From contig NZ_CP049074.1 of NCBI RefSeq assembly GCF_013343295.1, forward strand, positions 539,501 through 603,500: 64,000 bases of DNA. Reading direction: 5' to 3'. Of this stretch, positions 18,588 through 26,940 are shown one piece after another; the stretch's first letter is position 1, and every line of letters begins with the position of its first letter. The translations under genes and the position numbers were made by a program. This DNA comes from Metallosphaera tengchongensis. GTDB taxonomy: Archaea; Thermoproteota; Thermoprotei_A; Sulfolobales; Sulfolobaceae. Under the pieces are notes generated by a model, which did not search any database, was not told the origin of the DNA, and was given only the letters and a program-made list of their open reading frames with translations.

Positions 18588-19517
18588 ATGGAGAGAAAAT
18601 TACTAGTTGCCATCCTTGTCCCACCTGCCGTCATAGTAGCCTACTCGCTCATTTATCACATAGATTTCGTGAACGTTATTAGGACCATGAGCCCAGTTCT
18701 CTTTTCAGCTTTTCTCGCTTCTTATTTCGGGCAACTTCTGATCCTGTCGATCAGAGACTCTAGAATAGCAAAGGTGTCCTACTTCACCGCTTTCAAGGCT
18801 AGGTTTCTAGGCAACGCTGTGGGTTTGATAATCCCAGGTTGGGTGGGACAGGACCTAGTGAGGGCTACTGTCTACGCCAAGAAAAATAGGGACCTAGTAA
18901 GCTCATTTGCCTACTCGCTGAACGAGGCCTTTTACGACGTAGTGATAGGATCAGCGATGTTTTTAGCTCTCATTGAAGTCAAGGCTTCACCAGTTGACCT
19001 CATTTACATACTAGTTACTCTGGGAAACATAGTCGGTTGGACCCTCGGTACAGGGTACGTTATTTTCACCTCCAAGAAAGTTGTGAAAGCCGAGGAGAGG
19101 ATGGTGAACTTCCTCAAGATGCAGAGCTATTACGTCCTACTTCAGAGGGGCAAGGAGAGGGTTAGAGAGGCTACGACACCGGGCTCGTTTATTCTCAACA
19201 GCCTAATCACCATAGTAGGTTACCTTGTCCAGTCAGTAGCTTTCTTCTTCGTAGTGCCCAAGTTCCCCATTGACGTTTTAGTGAACATGACCTACTTCGC
19301 TGCCTCCCTAATTCCGATACCTGCAAGCTCCGGTTTCGCAGAGCTGGGGCTCTCCATATACTTCACCCCAAGCGTTGTGGTAGCCCTAAGGATCTTGGAG
19401 CTGATAGACTACTCTTTAGGTTTCCTTTTGATCAAGGAGATAGGCCTTGGTGAACTTAAAAAGCAAATAGAGGAAATAAGGTCTTATGGAAAACTTCCTG
19501 AGAGACCCGGTACCTGA
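18588..19517 (+). CDS. Flippase-like membrane protein (LPG synthase TM-domain family, UPF0104)
   Basis: A 309-residue integral membrane protein with about eight hydrophobic helices. It contains the family's basic, glycine-rich loop (AFKARFLGNAVGLIIPGWVGQDLVRA) and the late IPIPASSGFAELGLSIYF motif. Members resemble the membrane half of lysylphosphatidylglycerol synthases; in archaea they are thought to move or modify lipids, but the substrate is unknown. It starts eight bases after the E1-like gene and overlaps the next gene by 32 bases. Confidence 0.82.
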   Translation: MERKLLVAILVPPAVIVAYSLIYHIDFVNVIRTMSPVLFSAFLASYFGQLLILSIRDSRIAKVSYFTAFKARFLGNAVGLIIPGWVGQDLVRATVYAKKNRDLVSSFAYSLNEAFYDVVIGSAMFLALIEVKASPVDLIYILVTLGNIVGWTLGTGYVIFTSKKVVKAEERMVNFLKMQSYYVLLQRGKERVREATTPGSFILNSLITIVGYLVQSVAFFFVVPKFPIDVLVNMTYFAASLIPIPASSGFAELGLSIYFTPSVVVALRILELIDYSLGFLLIKEIGLGELKKQIEEIRSYGKLPERPGT

Positions 19518-20466
19518 AGAGGCCTCAAAGCAACTCTCTGCGATATACTCTGAGAGGCAAACCTGTCTGAAGGGCCCATTTGATCCTGACTTCCTCATAT
19601 TCTCGTCATTAATTTCCAAGTATTTTAAGGGAGACATCGGTGTCAGCTTCAAGGAGCCGTGTCCGTTACGGGCCGAGAGGAGAGAGAACGGTAACTATCT
19701 CGTCTATAAGGACGCGGAGTATTACCTCGGGCCGTCCTCATTTTCCTCACTTCTTCCTCTCACCCTAGACGATCTAGTTCCAATCCTGTCAGGGATCTCC
19801 TCAGACCTCATCCTCAGGAGGAGGAAGTTAACGGAGTGGGAGAGGAAGGTTTTGAACAACGCTGAGAGACTCAACCTTAAGGTGGAGAAGTCCTTAAGGT
19901 TACCTGGCTACAACGAGGTACCCCTTTTCCTTTCAATTTATTATTCTCTCGACCCATTTATACCTGAGATATCTGGGAACAGGGAGAACTCGCTGAAATT
20001 GGTCAGGGAGATTGGCGGGAACGAGTTCACGAAGTTGGGGGACTTAGATGAAGCTCAGCTCAACTCGTTGATCTTCAGGTTGATTTCCTCTATCTCCAGG
20101 CTGAACCCAAAGGTCACTAGGGATGACTTGATTGAGGAGAGGTTCTTCTTTGGTAACTTCGATTTCCTCGAACTTGGCTTCCTCTCCATTTTCCTAATGG
20201 ACCTTTACGGCTACCCTGGACTCTTCAGGTTAGCCAGTGAGCCTTCCTATCCGTCAGAGATGGTCGTGGTGTATAGGGAGACCCTAAGTAGAGGTCTAAC
20301 CCTTAGTCTACAAGACTCCAAGGACTATTACCTTGTGGAGACATCGTTGCCTTCCCCTACTCTTCTTTACCTGATAGCTAAACAGTTGGGCAAGATCAAG
20401 GTGGAGAAGCCTGTGGTAGCGAAGGTCGGGGATAAGTTGATACCTTCAAGGTACTTCTCTAGGTGA
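19486..20466 (+). CDS. RecJ/Cdc45-like protein (probable CMG subunit)
   Basis: A 326-residue protein. The stretch YSLDPFIPEISGNRENSLKLVREIGG (about residues 148-173) matches the RecJ/Cdc45 core 'YSLDPYIPGxSGxxEGA'. The C-terminal third looks like the DHHA1 half (MVVVYRETLSRGLTLSLQDS). The DHH metal motifs of active RecJ nucleases are absent, as in Sulfolobus Cdc45 (RecJdbh), which binds GINS and MCM. In Saccharolobus the Cdc45 gene also lies close to transketolase genes, as far as I recall. The assignment rests on partial motifs and synteny from memory. Confidence 0.65.
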   Translation: MENFLRDPVPEEASKQLSAIYSERQTCLKGPFDPDFLIFSSLISKYFKGDIGVSFKEPCPLRAERRENGNYLVYKDAEYYLGPSSFSSLLPLTLDDLVPILSGISSDLILRRRKLTEWERKVLNNAERLNLKVEKSLRLPGYNEVPLFLSIYYSLDPFIPEISGNRENSLKLVREIGGNEFTKLGDLDEAQLNSLIFRLISSISRLNPKVTRDDLIEERFFFGNFDFLELGFLSIFLMDLYGYPGLFRLASEPSYPSEMVVVYRETLSRGLTLSLQDSKDYYLVETSLPSPTLLYLIAKQLGKIKVEKPVVAKVGDKLIPSRYFSR

Positions 20467-20470
20467 GCCC

Positions 20471-20713
20471 ATGCTTCAAAGGATAAGCGTATGGATTGAT
20501 TCAAAATTTGGTGAAGAGATTGCAAATTCCATAAAGGTTGACAACATTAATATACCAACCGGAATGAGGATAGAAGTCCGCGGTAATAAGGAAGGAGTGG
20601 AAGTGGTCGCTGAGGTAGAGTATAGGGACCCTAAGTCCATCCTAACCCTTCGCAATACCGTGGATGAGATTCTGGAGCACATTGAAATGCTTATTAAAGT
20701 CCTCGGAGAGTAA
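20471..20713 (+). CDS. pcc1: KEOPS complex subunit Pcc1
   Basis: Eighty residues with a beta-alpha-beta-beta-alpha pattern. It ends with the Pcc1 signature: a strand (GVEVVAEVEYRD), then PKSILTLRNTVDEILEHIEMLIKVL, a serine/arginine-containing helix used for dimerisation. Pcc1 is the dimerising subunit of KEOPS, which makes the t6A37 modification of tRNA. Four bases separate it from the RecJ/Cdc45-like gene. Confidence 0.85.
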   Translation: MLQRISVWIDSKFGEEIANSIKVDNINIPTGMRIEVRGNKEGVEVVAEVEYRDPKSILTLRNTVDEILEHIEMLIKVLGE

Positions 20714-20950
20714 TTCGAAGTTGCAATGTTGAAAGTGCCTTTTTTAATATCATCTAAGTGAGGTTTAATAATTAAAAGAGTACAGATGTTTTACGTCAGT
20801 AGTAAATTCTTTACAGCAATTAGTCCATTTCATGTTTATAATTCGATAATCTGCATAGGCTGTCAAGAGGAATGGGAGCGAGTTCTACTTAGATTATAAC
20901 CTTGCACTACCTAAGATAGAACTAGTATCTTCCATGAGATCTGCATAAAC

Positions 20951-20964
20951 AAATAAATAATATT
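20951..20964 (+). promoter_or_regulatory. TATA box of the glutamate synthase operon
   Basis: AAATAAATAATATT lies about 28-33 bases before the ATG at 20991. The rest of the 277-base gap after pcc1 is AT-rich, with no gene seen. Confidence 0.5.
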
Positions 20965-20990
20965 CGAATGATAGTTTCTTCTGCGATTCC

Positions 20991-23126
20991 ATGATTATTA
21001 ACAAATATCTGCCCATACCCAACCAGACAGACTCTGAGTTTTGGACAGTCGACAGGCTTAATCACATAAGGCAGCTCGCTTTTACGGGTAAGCCTTACCA
21101 AATATTCAAGAGCAGGCGTTCTAGCTTAAGGATTCTGGACAGGGTCGAGTTCAAGGTAGCTGAAACTAAGGTTACGGATTCGCCTGTTGGATCCACTAAG
21201 TTCCGCTTTTCTGGGATAGAAATGTCAGCTCCCCTTTACCTCGGGGACATGTCTTACGGTGCCTTGAGCGGGAACCCCAACATTTCCATAGCTGAGGCAG
21301 CCGAGATAACTGAAACCCTAGCTGGGACTGGGGAGGGTGGTCTTCACCCTGACGTGGCTAAACACAGGAGAATCTTCGTGCAGTGGGCATCTGCTAGGTT
21401 TGGGGTCGACGTTGACGTCCTTAACGCAGGGATGGGCGTTGTGATAAAGATAGGTCAGGGAGCGAAACCTGGGATAGGAGGTCATCTTCCAGGTAGCAAG
21501 GTAACGGAGCCCATATCCAAGACCAGGAGGATACCAGTGGGAATGGACGCCATTTCGCCCGCTCCACACCACGATATTTACTCCATTGAGGATCTAGGGC
21601 AGAGGATTGAGGCGCTCAAGGAACTTACAGGGAAACCCGTCTTCGTTAAGGTTGCAGCTACCAATTACATACCTTACGTGGTCTCCGGTATTGCTAGGAT
21701 GAAGGCTGACGGTGTCATAATAGACGGTCACGGGGCTGGGACTGGGGCTACCCCCGCAGTGATAAGGGATAACGTGGGGATACCAATCGAGTTGGCTGTA
21801 GCCTCGGCTGATAGAGTGTTAAGGAGGGAGGGGATGAGGGAAGGCTTCACCATTATTGCAGCTGGAAGGGTAGCTGATGCAACTGACGCAGCTAAGTTGA
21901 TCGCGTTGGGCGCTGACGTGGTAAGCGTAGGGACGGGAGCTTTGATCGCCATGGGCTGTGTGATGGTCCATAAGTGCCACATAGGTTCATGCCCCACCGC
22001 ATTGACTAATAAGATAGACGGTACGAGGATCATGGACGTTGAATTCGGCACTAAGATGTTAGTGAACTACGTGAGAGGTTTCGCCCTTGAGCTTGCTAAC
22101 ATCCTGGATAACCTGAACGTGAGCTCCATAGAGGGGCTTAGAGGTAAACGGGATTTGCTCTACGGTTATGGGCTCTCCAGGGACGTGCTTGACATTCTAG
22201 GAATTAAGGGGGAGGTGGAGGAGCTGAACCCTAAGATAGGGGAGCTTTGGACTAAGAGGAGGAAGACAGCTCTTCACGACCTCATTAACAAGGGGGAGCC
22301 GTCTCTGACTAGTATGGGGAGCACTGCACCCCCTGACGTTGAGAAGCCTGCCAGGATAGTGGACTGGTTGAGGGTCGACGGCGCTCAAGTTACGAGACCC
22401 TCCATAGATCCCTACAGGGAGGACATCGACACGAGTTTCCTCCTCATGGGGGGCGAGGTTTACATCTCTTTACCTGTCATGTTCGATGTCACCAACGCAC
22501 CTGAGGATTATCTGCTAGCCTTCTCCTGGGCCTCCCTTGCCCTGGGTACATTGGTCTTTTCACCTGAGTCCGTGAGTCCCTACGAGGAGGTTTACTTCTC
22601 AGCTGATGGGAAAGGTCTACTGACCTGGTCCACAAGGAAATCTCCGGGAACTTACTACGTACCCCAAGACTTAGACGAGATGGAGACCTTAGCCAACGAG
22701 GGGGAGGTGCCGGGTTTCGTCATAGATGAGGACGTAATGGGGGAGGATCTTGAAGTGTTGGTATCTGAAGCTGATGTACGCTTGAAGGAGGCTGGGGTTA
22801 GAAACAGGTACGACCTAGTTGCTAAGTCCTCCAAGTTGAGGGATTCAGCTGACGCTTTCAAGCTCGTTGCCTTGGGTGCAGACGCAGTAGTTATGCCATA
22901 TAGCGTCCTGGAGATAGCCATAGGTGAAGGAAGCAAGGGAAACCTAAAGGAGAGGGCATTCAACCTCATCTCAGGAATGAAGAAGGAGATAGCTCTCCTA
23001 GCCGGGGCAGCTGGAATTTACAGCGTCCAATCCAGCCTTACTGGAAATAGAGAGCTACTAAGGGCCGTGAATCTCAATTCGTACATTGCCAGAAAAATAA
23101 GAGTGAGGCAGGCTGGTTCTCTATGA
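20991..23126 (+). CDS. gltB: Glutamate synthase, FMN/Fe-S catalytic subunit
   Basis: A 711-residue protein. Residues from about 75 to 390 form the FMN barrel of glutamate synthase, with [40 protein letters not shown] and [14 protein letters not shown]. The [3Fe-4S] motif is C-x5-C-x4-C in [17 protein letters not shown]. The last 300 residues are not a standard GltB part; near the end, [17 protein letters not shown] resembles the barrel's own [16 protein letters not shown], hinting at an internal duplication. It overlaps the next gene by four bases, which brings the amidotransferase. Confidence 0.92.
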   Translation: MIINKYLPIPNQTDSEFWTVDRLNHIRQLAFTGKPYQIFKSRRSSLRILDRVEFKVAETKVTDSPVGSTKFRFSGIEMSAPLYLGDMSYGALSGNPNISIAEAAEITETLAGTGEGGLHPDVAKHRRIFVQWASARFGVDVDVLNAGMGVVIKIGQGAKPGIGGHLPGSKVTEPISKTRRIPVGMDAISPAPHHDIYSIEDLGQRIEALKELTGKPVFVKVAATNYIPYVVSGIARMKADGVIIDGHGAGTGATPAVIRDNVGIPIELAVASADRVLRREGMREGFTIIAAGRVADATDAAKLIALGADVVSVGTGALIAMGCVMVHKCHIGSCPTALTNKIDGTRIMDVEFGTKMLVNYVRGFALELANILDNLNVSSIEGLRGKRDLLYGYGLSRDVLDILGIKGEVEELNPKIGELWTKRRKTALHDLINKGEPSLTSMGSTAPPDVEKPARIVDWLRVDGAQVTRPSIDPYREDIDTSFLLMGGEVYISLPVMFDVTNAPEDYLLAFSWASLALGTLVFSPESVSPYEEVYFSADGKGLLTWSTRKSPGTYYVPQDLDEMETLANEGEVPGFVIDEDVMGEDLEVLVSEADVRLKEAGVRNRYDLVAKSSKLRDSADAFKLVALGADAVVMPYSVLEIAIGEGSKGNLKERAFNLISGMKKEIALLAGAAGIYSVQSSLTGNRELLRAVNLNSYIARKIRVRQAGSL

Positions 23127-25057
23127 TCTCGCCATCAGGATGCGGAGTATTTGGTGTACTAAGGAAACCTGGATCCCAGAAGATAGACGGAAATATGGTG
23201 ATCAAGGCAATTGACGCTGTGAGTTACAGGGGGAGCGATAAGGGGGCAGGCTACGCGGTCTTTGACAGGGAAGAGGGAAACGTCTATCACATCAAGGCCT
23301 TCACGGATGACCCCTCAAAGACCAAGAGGTACATTGAAGAGCAGGGCCTTCAAATTCTCCAGGAAGAGATGGAGGGTGAAATAGACGGAGTGTGTAGTTG
23401 TAACTACAAGGTCTCTATAGCTAACATAGCGCAGCTCAGAAAGGCAGTGAGGAACTTTAACGATATGATGTGGTCTGAAAAGAGGGGGAGAATTTACAGC
23501 ATGGGCAGGTCTCTTAACGTGTTCAAGGGGGTAGGGTACCCTAAGGATATAGCAAAGGTCTACAACGTGGAAAAGTACTCAGGAGACATGTGGCTGGCCC
23601 ACACAAGGCAGCCCACCAATTCCCCAGGGCACTACCCGTACTGGTCTCACCCATTCTCATCATTCGACGTAGCTATAGTTCACAACGGAGACGTTAGCTC
23701 CTTTGGGGCAAACCTGGAGTTCTTACAGTCTAGGGGGTGGGGCGGTTTCGTTGGGACAGACAGTGAGGTTATGGCGTTCCTGTTTGAGGAGCTTCTGAGC
23801 GAAGGGCTTACAGTTGAGGAGGCATCTAAGATTCTCGTCAACCCGTCAAGGAGGAACGGCGTCATCTCAACGCATCATGATTACCTTTACAGAAACGCTA
23901 GGCTGGACGGGCCCTTCACCGCAATAATAGGGTATGACTCTGGGGACGACCTGTATCTAATAGGTATAGCTGATAGATCCAAGTTTAGGCCGGTTTTGAT
24001 AGGGGAGGACGACAATTACTATTTCATTGCCAGTGAGGAAAGTCAGATTAGATTGGTTAGTCCAAAGGCAAAGGTATGGACTTTGAGTCCTGGATCTTAC
24101 TTCATTGCTTCAATGAAGAGAGGGATAGTGAGTTACGGGAGGACCACTGAGGAGATGGAAAGTTTCTCCTCTCCGCCTATCTTTTACGTAAAGGAATTTG
24201 ACGTCGATGCTAGCAAAGTGGGGTATAAGGATCTGGACCAGCATATATTGGGGACAGGTAAGAGGGAAGTTAAGGTAGTTAACGTAATGGGTCATAGGTT
24301 TGTTGGGATTAGGTTTCCAAAGGGTGGCCTCAAGGTAAGGCTTTATGGAGTAGTTGGTAACTCCATGGCTAATCTAAATGAAAATAACGAGTTCTACGTT
24401 TATGGAAACGTAGCAGACGACTGTTGCGATACCATGCATGGCGGTAAGGTAGTTATCACTGGTGATGCTAGAGACGTCCTAGCGCAAACTTTTCAAGGGG
24501 GCAAAATCTTCGTTGGGGGGAACGCAGGTAACAGAGTTGGAATACAGATGAGAGAGTATGCTAATAAAAGGCCTTATCTAGTAATAGGAGGAAGGGTAGA
24601 CGATTACTTGGGCGAATATATGGCAGGCGGAGCAATAGTTGTTCTAGGTTTAAGGAGCAAGGGGGATAAGACAGGGAACTATGTGGGAACAGGGATGGTA
24701 GGGGGGAGAATCTACGTGAGAGGAAGATTGGACCCTGGCCGAATAGGAATGCAACCAAATAGGTTAGAAGTGAGGAGGCTACTTAGGGCACTGGAGCTGG
24801 GTGGGTACATTAAGGACATAAACAACGACACCTCCTACTTGGAGTTGATGAACAAACTTGAAGGCGAATCGAGGAAGTACGCGAAGAGACTATTCGAGGA
24901 AAAAGTTGGTATTCCGACTTATGAATATAGGGAATTGACCGAAGAGGAAATAAAGGAGTTTGAGCCCATATTCGACGAGTACGATAGAGACCTGGGGGTT
25001 AAGGCGAAGGAAACTTTAGGGGAGAAGTTCACGGTAATAAAGCCTTTGAAAGGTTAG
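23123..25057 (+). CDS. Glutamate synthase glutaminase subunit: class II GATase fused to GXGXG domain
   Basis: A 644-residue protein. After a six-residue propeptide the catalytic Cys7 starts [11 protein letters not shown], the Ntn-type class II glutaminase, which runs to about residue 345 and includes [13 protein letters not shown] and FVGTDSEVM. From about 400 a GXGXG beta-helix follows ([46 protein letters not shown]). The FMN and central domains that separate these in bacterial GltB are absent and encoded by the preceding gene. Ammonia must therefore be channelled between subunits. Confidence 0.92.
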   Translation: MISPSGCGVFGVLRKPGSQKIDGNMVIKAIDAVSYRGSDKGAGYAVFDREEGNVYHIKAFTDDPSKTKRYIEEQGLQILQEEMEGEIDGVCSCNYKVSIANIAQLRKAVRNFNDMMWSEKRGRIYSMGRSLNVFKGVGYPKDIAKVYNVEKYSGDMWLAHTRQPTNSPGHYPYWSHPFSSFDVAIVHNGDVSSFGANLEFLQSRGWGGFVGTDSEVMAFLFEELLSEGLTVEEASKILVNPSRRNGVISTHHDYLYRNARLDGPFTAIIGYDSGDDLYLIGIADRSKFRPVLIGEDDNYYFIASEESQIRLVSPKAKVWTLSPGSYFIASMKRGIVSYGRTTEEMESFSSPPIFYVKEFDVDASKVGYKDLDQHILGTGKREVKVVNVMGHRFVGIRFPKGGLKVRLYGVVGNSMANLNENNEFYVYGNVADDCCDTMHGGKVVITGDARDVLAQTFQGGKIFVGGNAGNRVGIQMREYANKRPYLVIGGRVDDYLGEYMAGGAIVVLGLRSKGDKTGNYVGTGMVGGRIYVRGRLDPGRIGMQPNRLEVRRLLRALELGGYIKDINNDTSYLELMNKLEGESRKYAKRLFEEKVGIPTYEYRELTEEEIKEFEPIFDEYDRDLGVKAKETLGEKFTVIKPLKG

Positions 25058-25344
25058 TGCTGAGTAGAAATTTATTTTAGTTAAAGTTGTACATTGATGT
25101 CCTTATTTATGTCAGCTTGGATAACTCGTGCCAGGCTTAACCTTGGGCGATGCAGATTTTTTAATAAGTAACTGATCTAAACGGCGGTATCTCCTAAATA
25201 CCTTTATTGAGTCCTAGATGTAGGGTAAAGTTTATCATTGATAAAAAGACAAATGTATTTAAAATCAATTTGAATCATTCCGAACTACAGGATGCTGTAT
25301 TTAAACTTATATGAAGTTGTAGCCAATAGTGTCACAAAAGAGGA

Positions 25345-25371
25345 AATCCTCGTCCTCTAGGACGAGGAGGA
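25345..25371 (+). repeat. Perfect hairpin, IS-end relic or terminator
   Basis: TCCTCGTCCTCTAGGACGAGGA forms a nearly uninterrupted palindrome and is followed by GGAAGTAGGAG, similar to the GGAAGTCAG that ends the TnpB relic at 26290. It lies in a 337-base AT-rich gap between the glutamate synthase and TusA genes, which converge here. It may be an IS200/IS605 right end, and could also act as a bidirectional terminator. Nothing else was seen in the gap. Confidence 0.45.
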
Positions 25372-25394
25372 AGTAGGAGATGCGCAAAGTCGCT

Positions 25395-25622
25395 CTACCT
25401 AAGTCTCCTAATGGTTATTTCAGCGTGATCTCCAACTACATCTCCTTTAAAGAGATATCTTGGAGCGTTCTTCAAGAGCTGATGTGTACATAGAATCCTA
25501 TCTGGATCTGTCGTCAAAGAGAGAACATCACCTGGCTTCATTGATACTAAGACCTTTGATATCTCAACCATAAACTCGTCGCAAGACTTTCCTCTTAAGT
25601 CTAAAGAGAATGTTTGTGGCAT
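25395..25622 (-). CDS. TusA/SirA-family sulfur carrier-like protein
   Basis: Seventy-five residues. The N-terminal strand [22 protein letters not shown] matches the TusA pattern 'LDxRGxxCPxPxxxxxKxL' with the active cysteine kept and the CPxP prolines lost. Then [10 protein letters not shown] and a C-terminal strand HAEITIRRL follow. TusA proteins carry persulfide sulfur in thiol-sulfur oxidation and tRNA thiolation; the changed CPxP motif makes this a divergent member. A TATA-like CTTAAAAC about 26 bases before the ATG (near 25645-25652) suggests a leaderless message. Confidence 0.75.
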   Translation of the reverse strand: MPQTFSLDLRGKSCDEFMVEISKVLVSMKPGDVLSLTTDPDRILCTHQLLKNAPRYLFKGDVVGDHAEITIRRLR

Positions 25623-25652
25623 ACCTGCTAATGAGATTTAGAAGTTTTAAGT

Positions 25653-26144
25653 CTTTGCCAAGAATTTAAATGATAAATTTGTTTATTCTCTTCATTACAA
25701 GTTAAAAACAAGTTTCAATTTGTTTTGATTTCATGGTGATGCAAAAAGTATTAAGTTTTCTAAATTTTATTATATTTAATATCAATTTTGAATCGTTTAG
25801 TTTAACAGAAGTCAAGGAAGCTACTTTCTAAAAAAATAAATAATCCGAGTGACCTGGCCTCTACAGTCCACGAAGCTACGTAGATTTACAGGGACGCTAT
25901 AGCTATGTATAAGTTATGGTCGGATGACCCTAAACGGAGCAGACACTCGTGAATACGCAAGATCTCTCAAGATATTGTCAACGAGATTTAGATATCTCTT
26001 TCGTATTTCCCCGCAGTTAGGATAATGGGCAGAGCAGTGGTGAGGGCTGATGTAAGACCTTTAAACAGCGCTTTCCAGATTGTCAACTAATCCAGTAATG
26101 CCCACTACCGTATCGCATCTGGTATAGTCTAGCCTGAAGATTTC
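25653..26144. other. Long AT-rich gap without recognisable gene
   Basis: From the tusA promoter to the TnpB relic I see only short frames broken by stops. The part at 25850-26130 is less AT-rich and has the feel of decayed coding sequence (for example GADTREYARSLKILSTRFRY on the plus strand around 25935-25995), but I cannot assign it to a family. Confidence 0.4.
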
Positions 26145-26290
26145 TGTTGTACAAAATGCAGTTACGAGAAATTGTCACGAAATCCCAATCATGGAATGGG
26201 AGGGATTTTCAAGCCTCTTCACCGTTGCTCAAATGAGAGATGTAATCCCAAATCGAGGGAGAACCCTCACTAGGCGGGGGAGGAAGTCAG
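26145..26290 (+). pseudogene. TnpB C-terminal relic with right end, beside tRNA-Gly
   Basis: With frameshifts, the plus strand reads CTKCSYE (zinc-ribbon half), then GFSSLFTVAQMRDVIPNRGR, the end of TnpB proteins of this group, whose tails read 'SLSLSTAPQMRDVxPNR'. It closes with GAACCCTCACTAGGCGGGGGAGGAAGTCAG-type right-end sequence at about 26261-26290. The 5' part of the gene is gone. It lies 140 bases upstream of the tRNA used by the integrated element. Confidence 0.65.
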
Positions 26291-26428
26291 ATACTAGTAG
26301 TCTAAAACCTCGTCCAACAGTCTCTTGTACCCTTTAACGAGGAATGGGATTATCCCTTCTAACTACTTTACACGTCAAAGGGATAGAGGGAGATAAACAT
26401 AAATATGCAATTTCTCAAAACCATAATT

Positions 26429-26504
26429 GCGGCCGTAGTCTAGCCTGGATTAGGACGCTGGCCTTCCAAGCCAGAAGTCCCGGGTTCAAATCCCGGCGGT
26501 CGCA
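26429..26504 (+). tRNA. tRNA-Gly (anticodon UCC)
   Basis: Acceptor GCGGCCG pairs with CGGTCGC (one G-U) and the discriminator is A at 26504. The anticodon stem is CTGGC/GCCAG around loop CTTCCAA, giving anticodon TCC for glycine GGA codons. The T arm is CCGGG-TTCAAAT-CCCGG. No intron. The 3' half is the attachment site of an integrated element: its last 44 bases plus one are repeated exactly at 31732-31776, and insertion left the tRNA intact. Confidence 0.96.
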
Positions 26505-26505
26505 T
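26461..26505 (+). repeat. attL: 45-base core inside tRNA-Gly
   Basis: Begins GCCTTCCAAGCC and ends CGGCGGTCGCAT. It spans from the anticodon loop to one base past the discriminator, and is identical to 31732-31776. Sequence diverges immediately on both sides. Confidence 0.95.
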
Positions 26506-26940
26506 GCGGGGGATACCCCCGCACCCCCACTGCTATTCTTCAGTTTTAAGTATGATTCGACTACGTCGACTAAGGGACCGACGTAAGTTTCCTTTACGTC
26601 ACCGCCCACATTCTCTAGCTTATAGACGTAATACTTCCCTTTGATCTGACGTATAATGTAGTCGCCATATTTATAACGCGTCTTCTCTCTCGTCATTTTT
26701 ACGCCCCATATTACGGTTACCAAAACGCGTTTATAAGCACTGGTAACACGTAAAAAGTTACGGGGTCTCGCGTTGATTTGAAAGTAGGCGGTAAAAGTTC
26801 CTCGCTAGAGACAGAAATACTAGTAACTCGCGGTACACTGGGGAGTATACTCTAGACACGACGACAGTACCTACGCGGTATTACTCTGCTAAGAGTAAAC
26901 CGGGGAGTAAACTCCGAGCGGAGGGACGAAAAAACTGGCC

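Larger units (their letters stand above)
26415..26696 (-). pseudogene. int(N): N-terminal fragment of split SSV1-type integrase
   Basis: From the ATG at 26696 the product begins [15 protein letters not shown] and continues [20 protein letters not shown] and [13 protein letters not shown]. This is very close to the start of SSV1 integrase as I remember it ([20 protein letters not shown]). After about 60 residues it enters the attachment site ([13 protein letters not shown]) and then host sequence, stopping at 26415. Joining it at the core to int(C) rebuilds a protein of about 358 residues, similar to the 335 of SSV1. A TATA-like TTATAAACG at about 26731-26739 precedes it. Confidence 0.9.

Noticed and set aside
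26344-26586. Plus-strand frame through tRNA-Gly
   Set aside because: It reads through the tRNA and the reverse of int(N); no family match.
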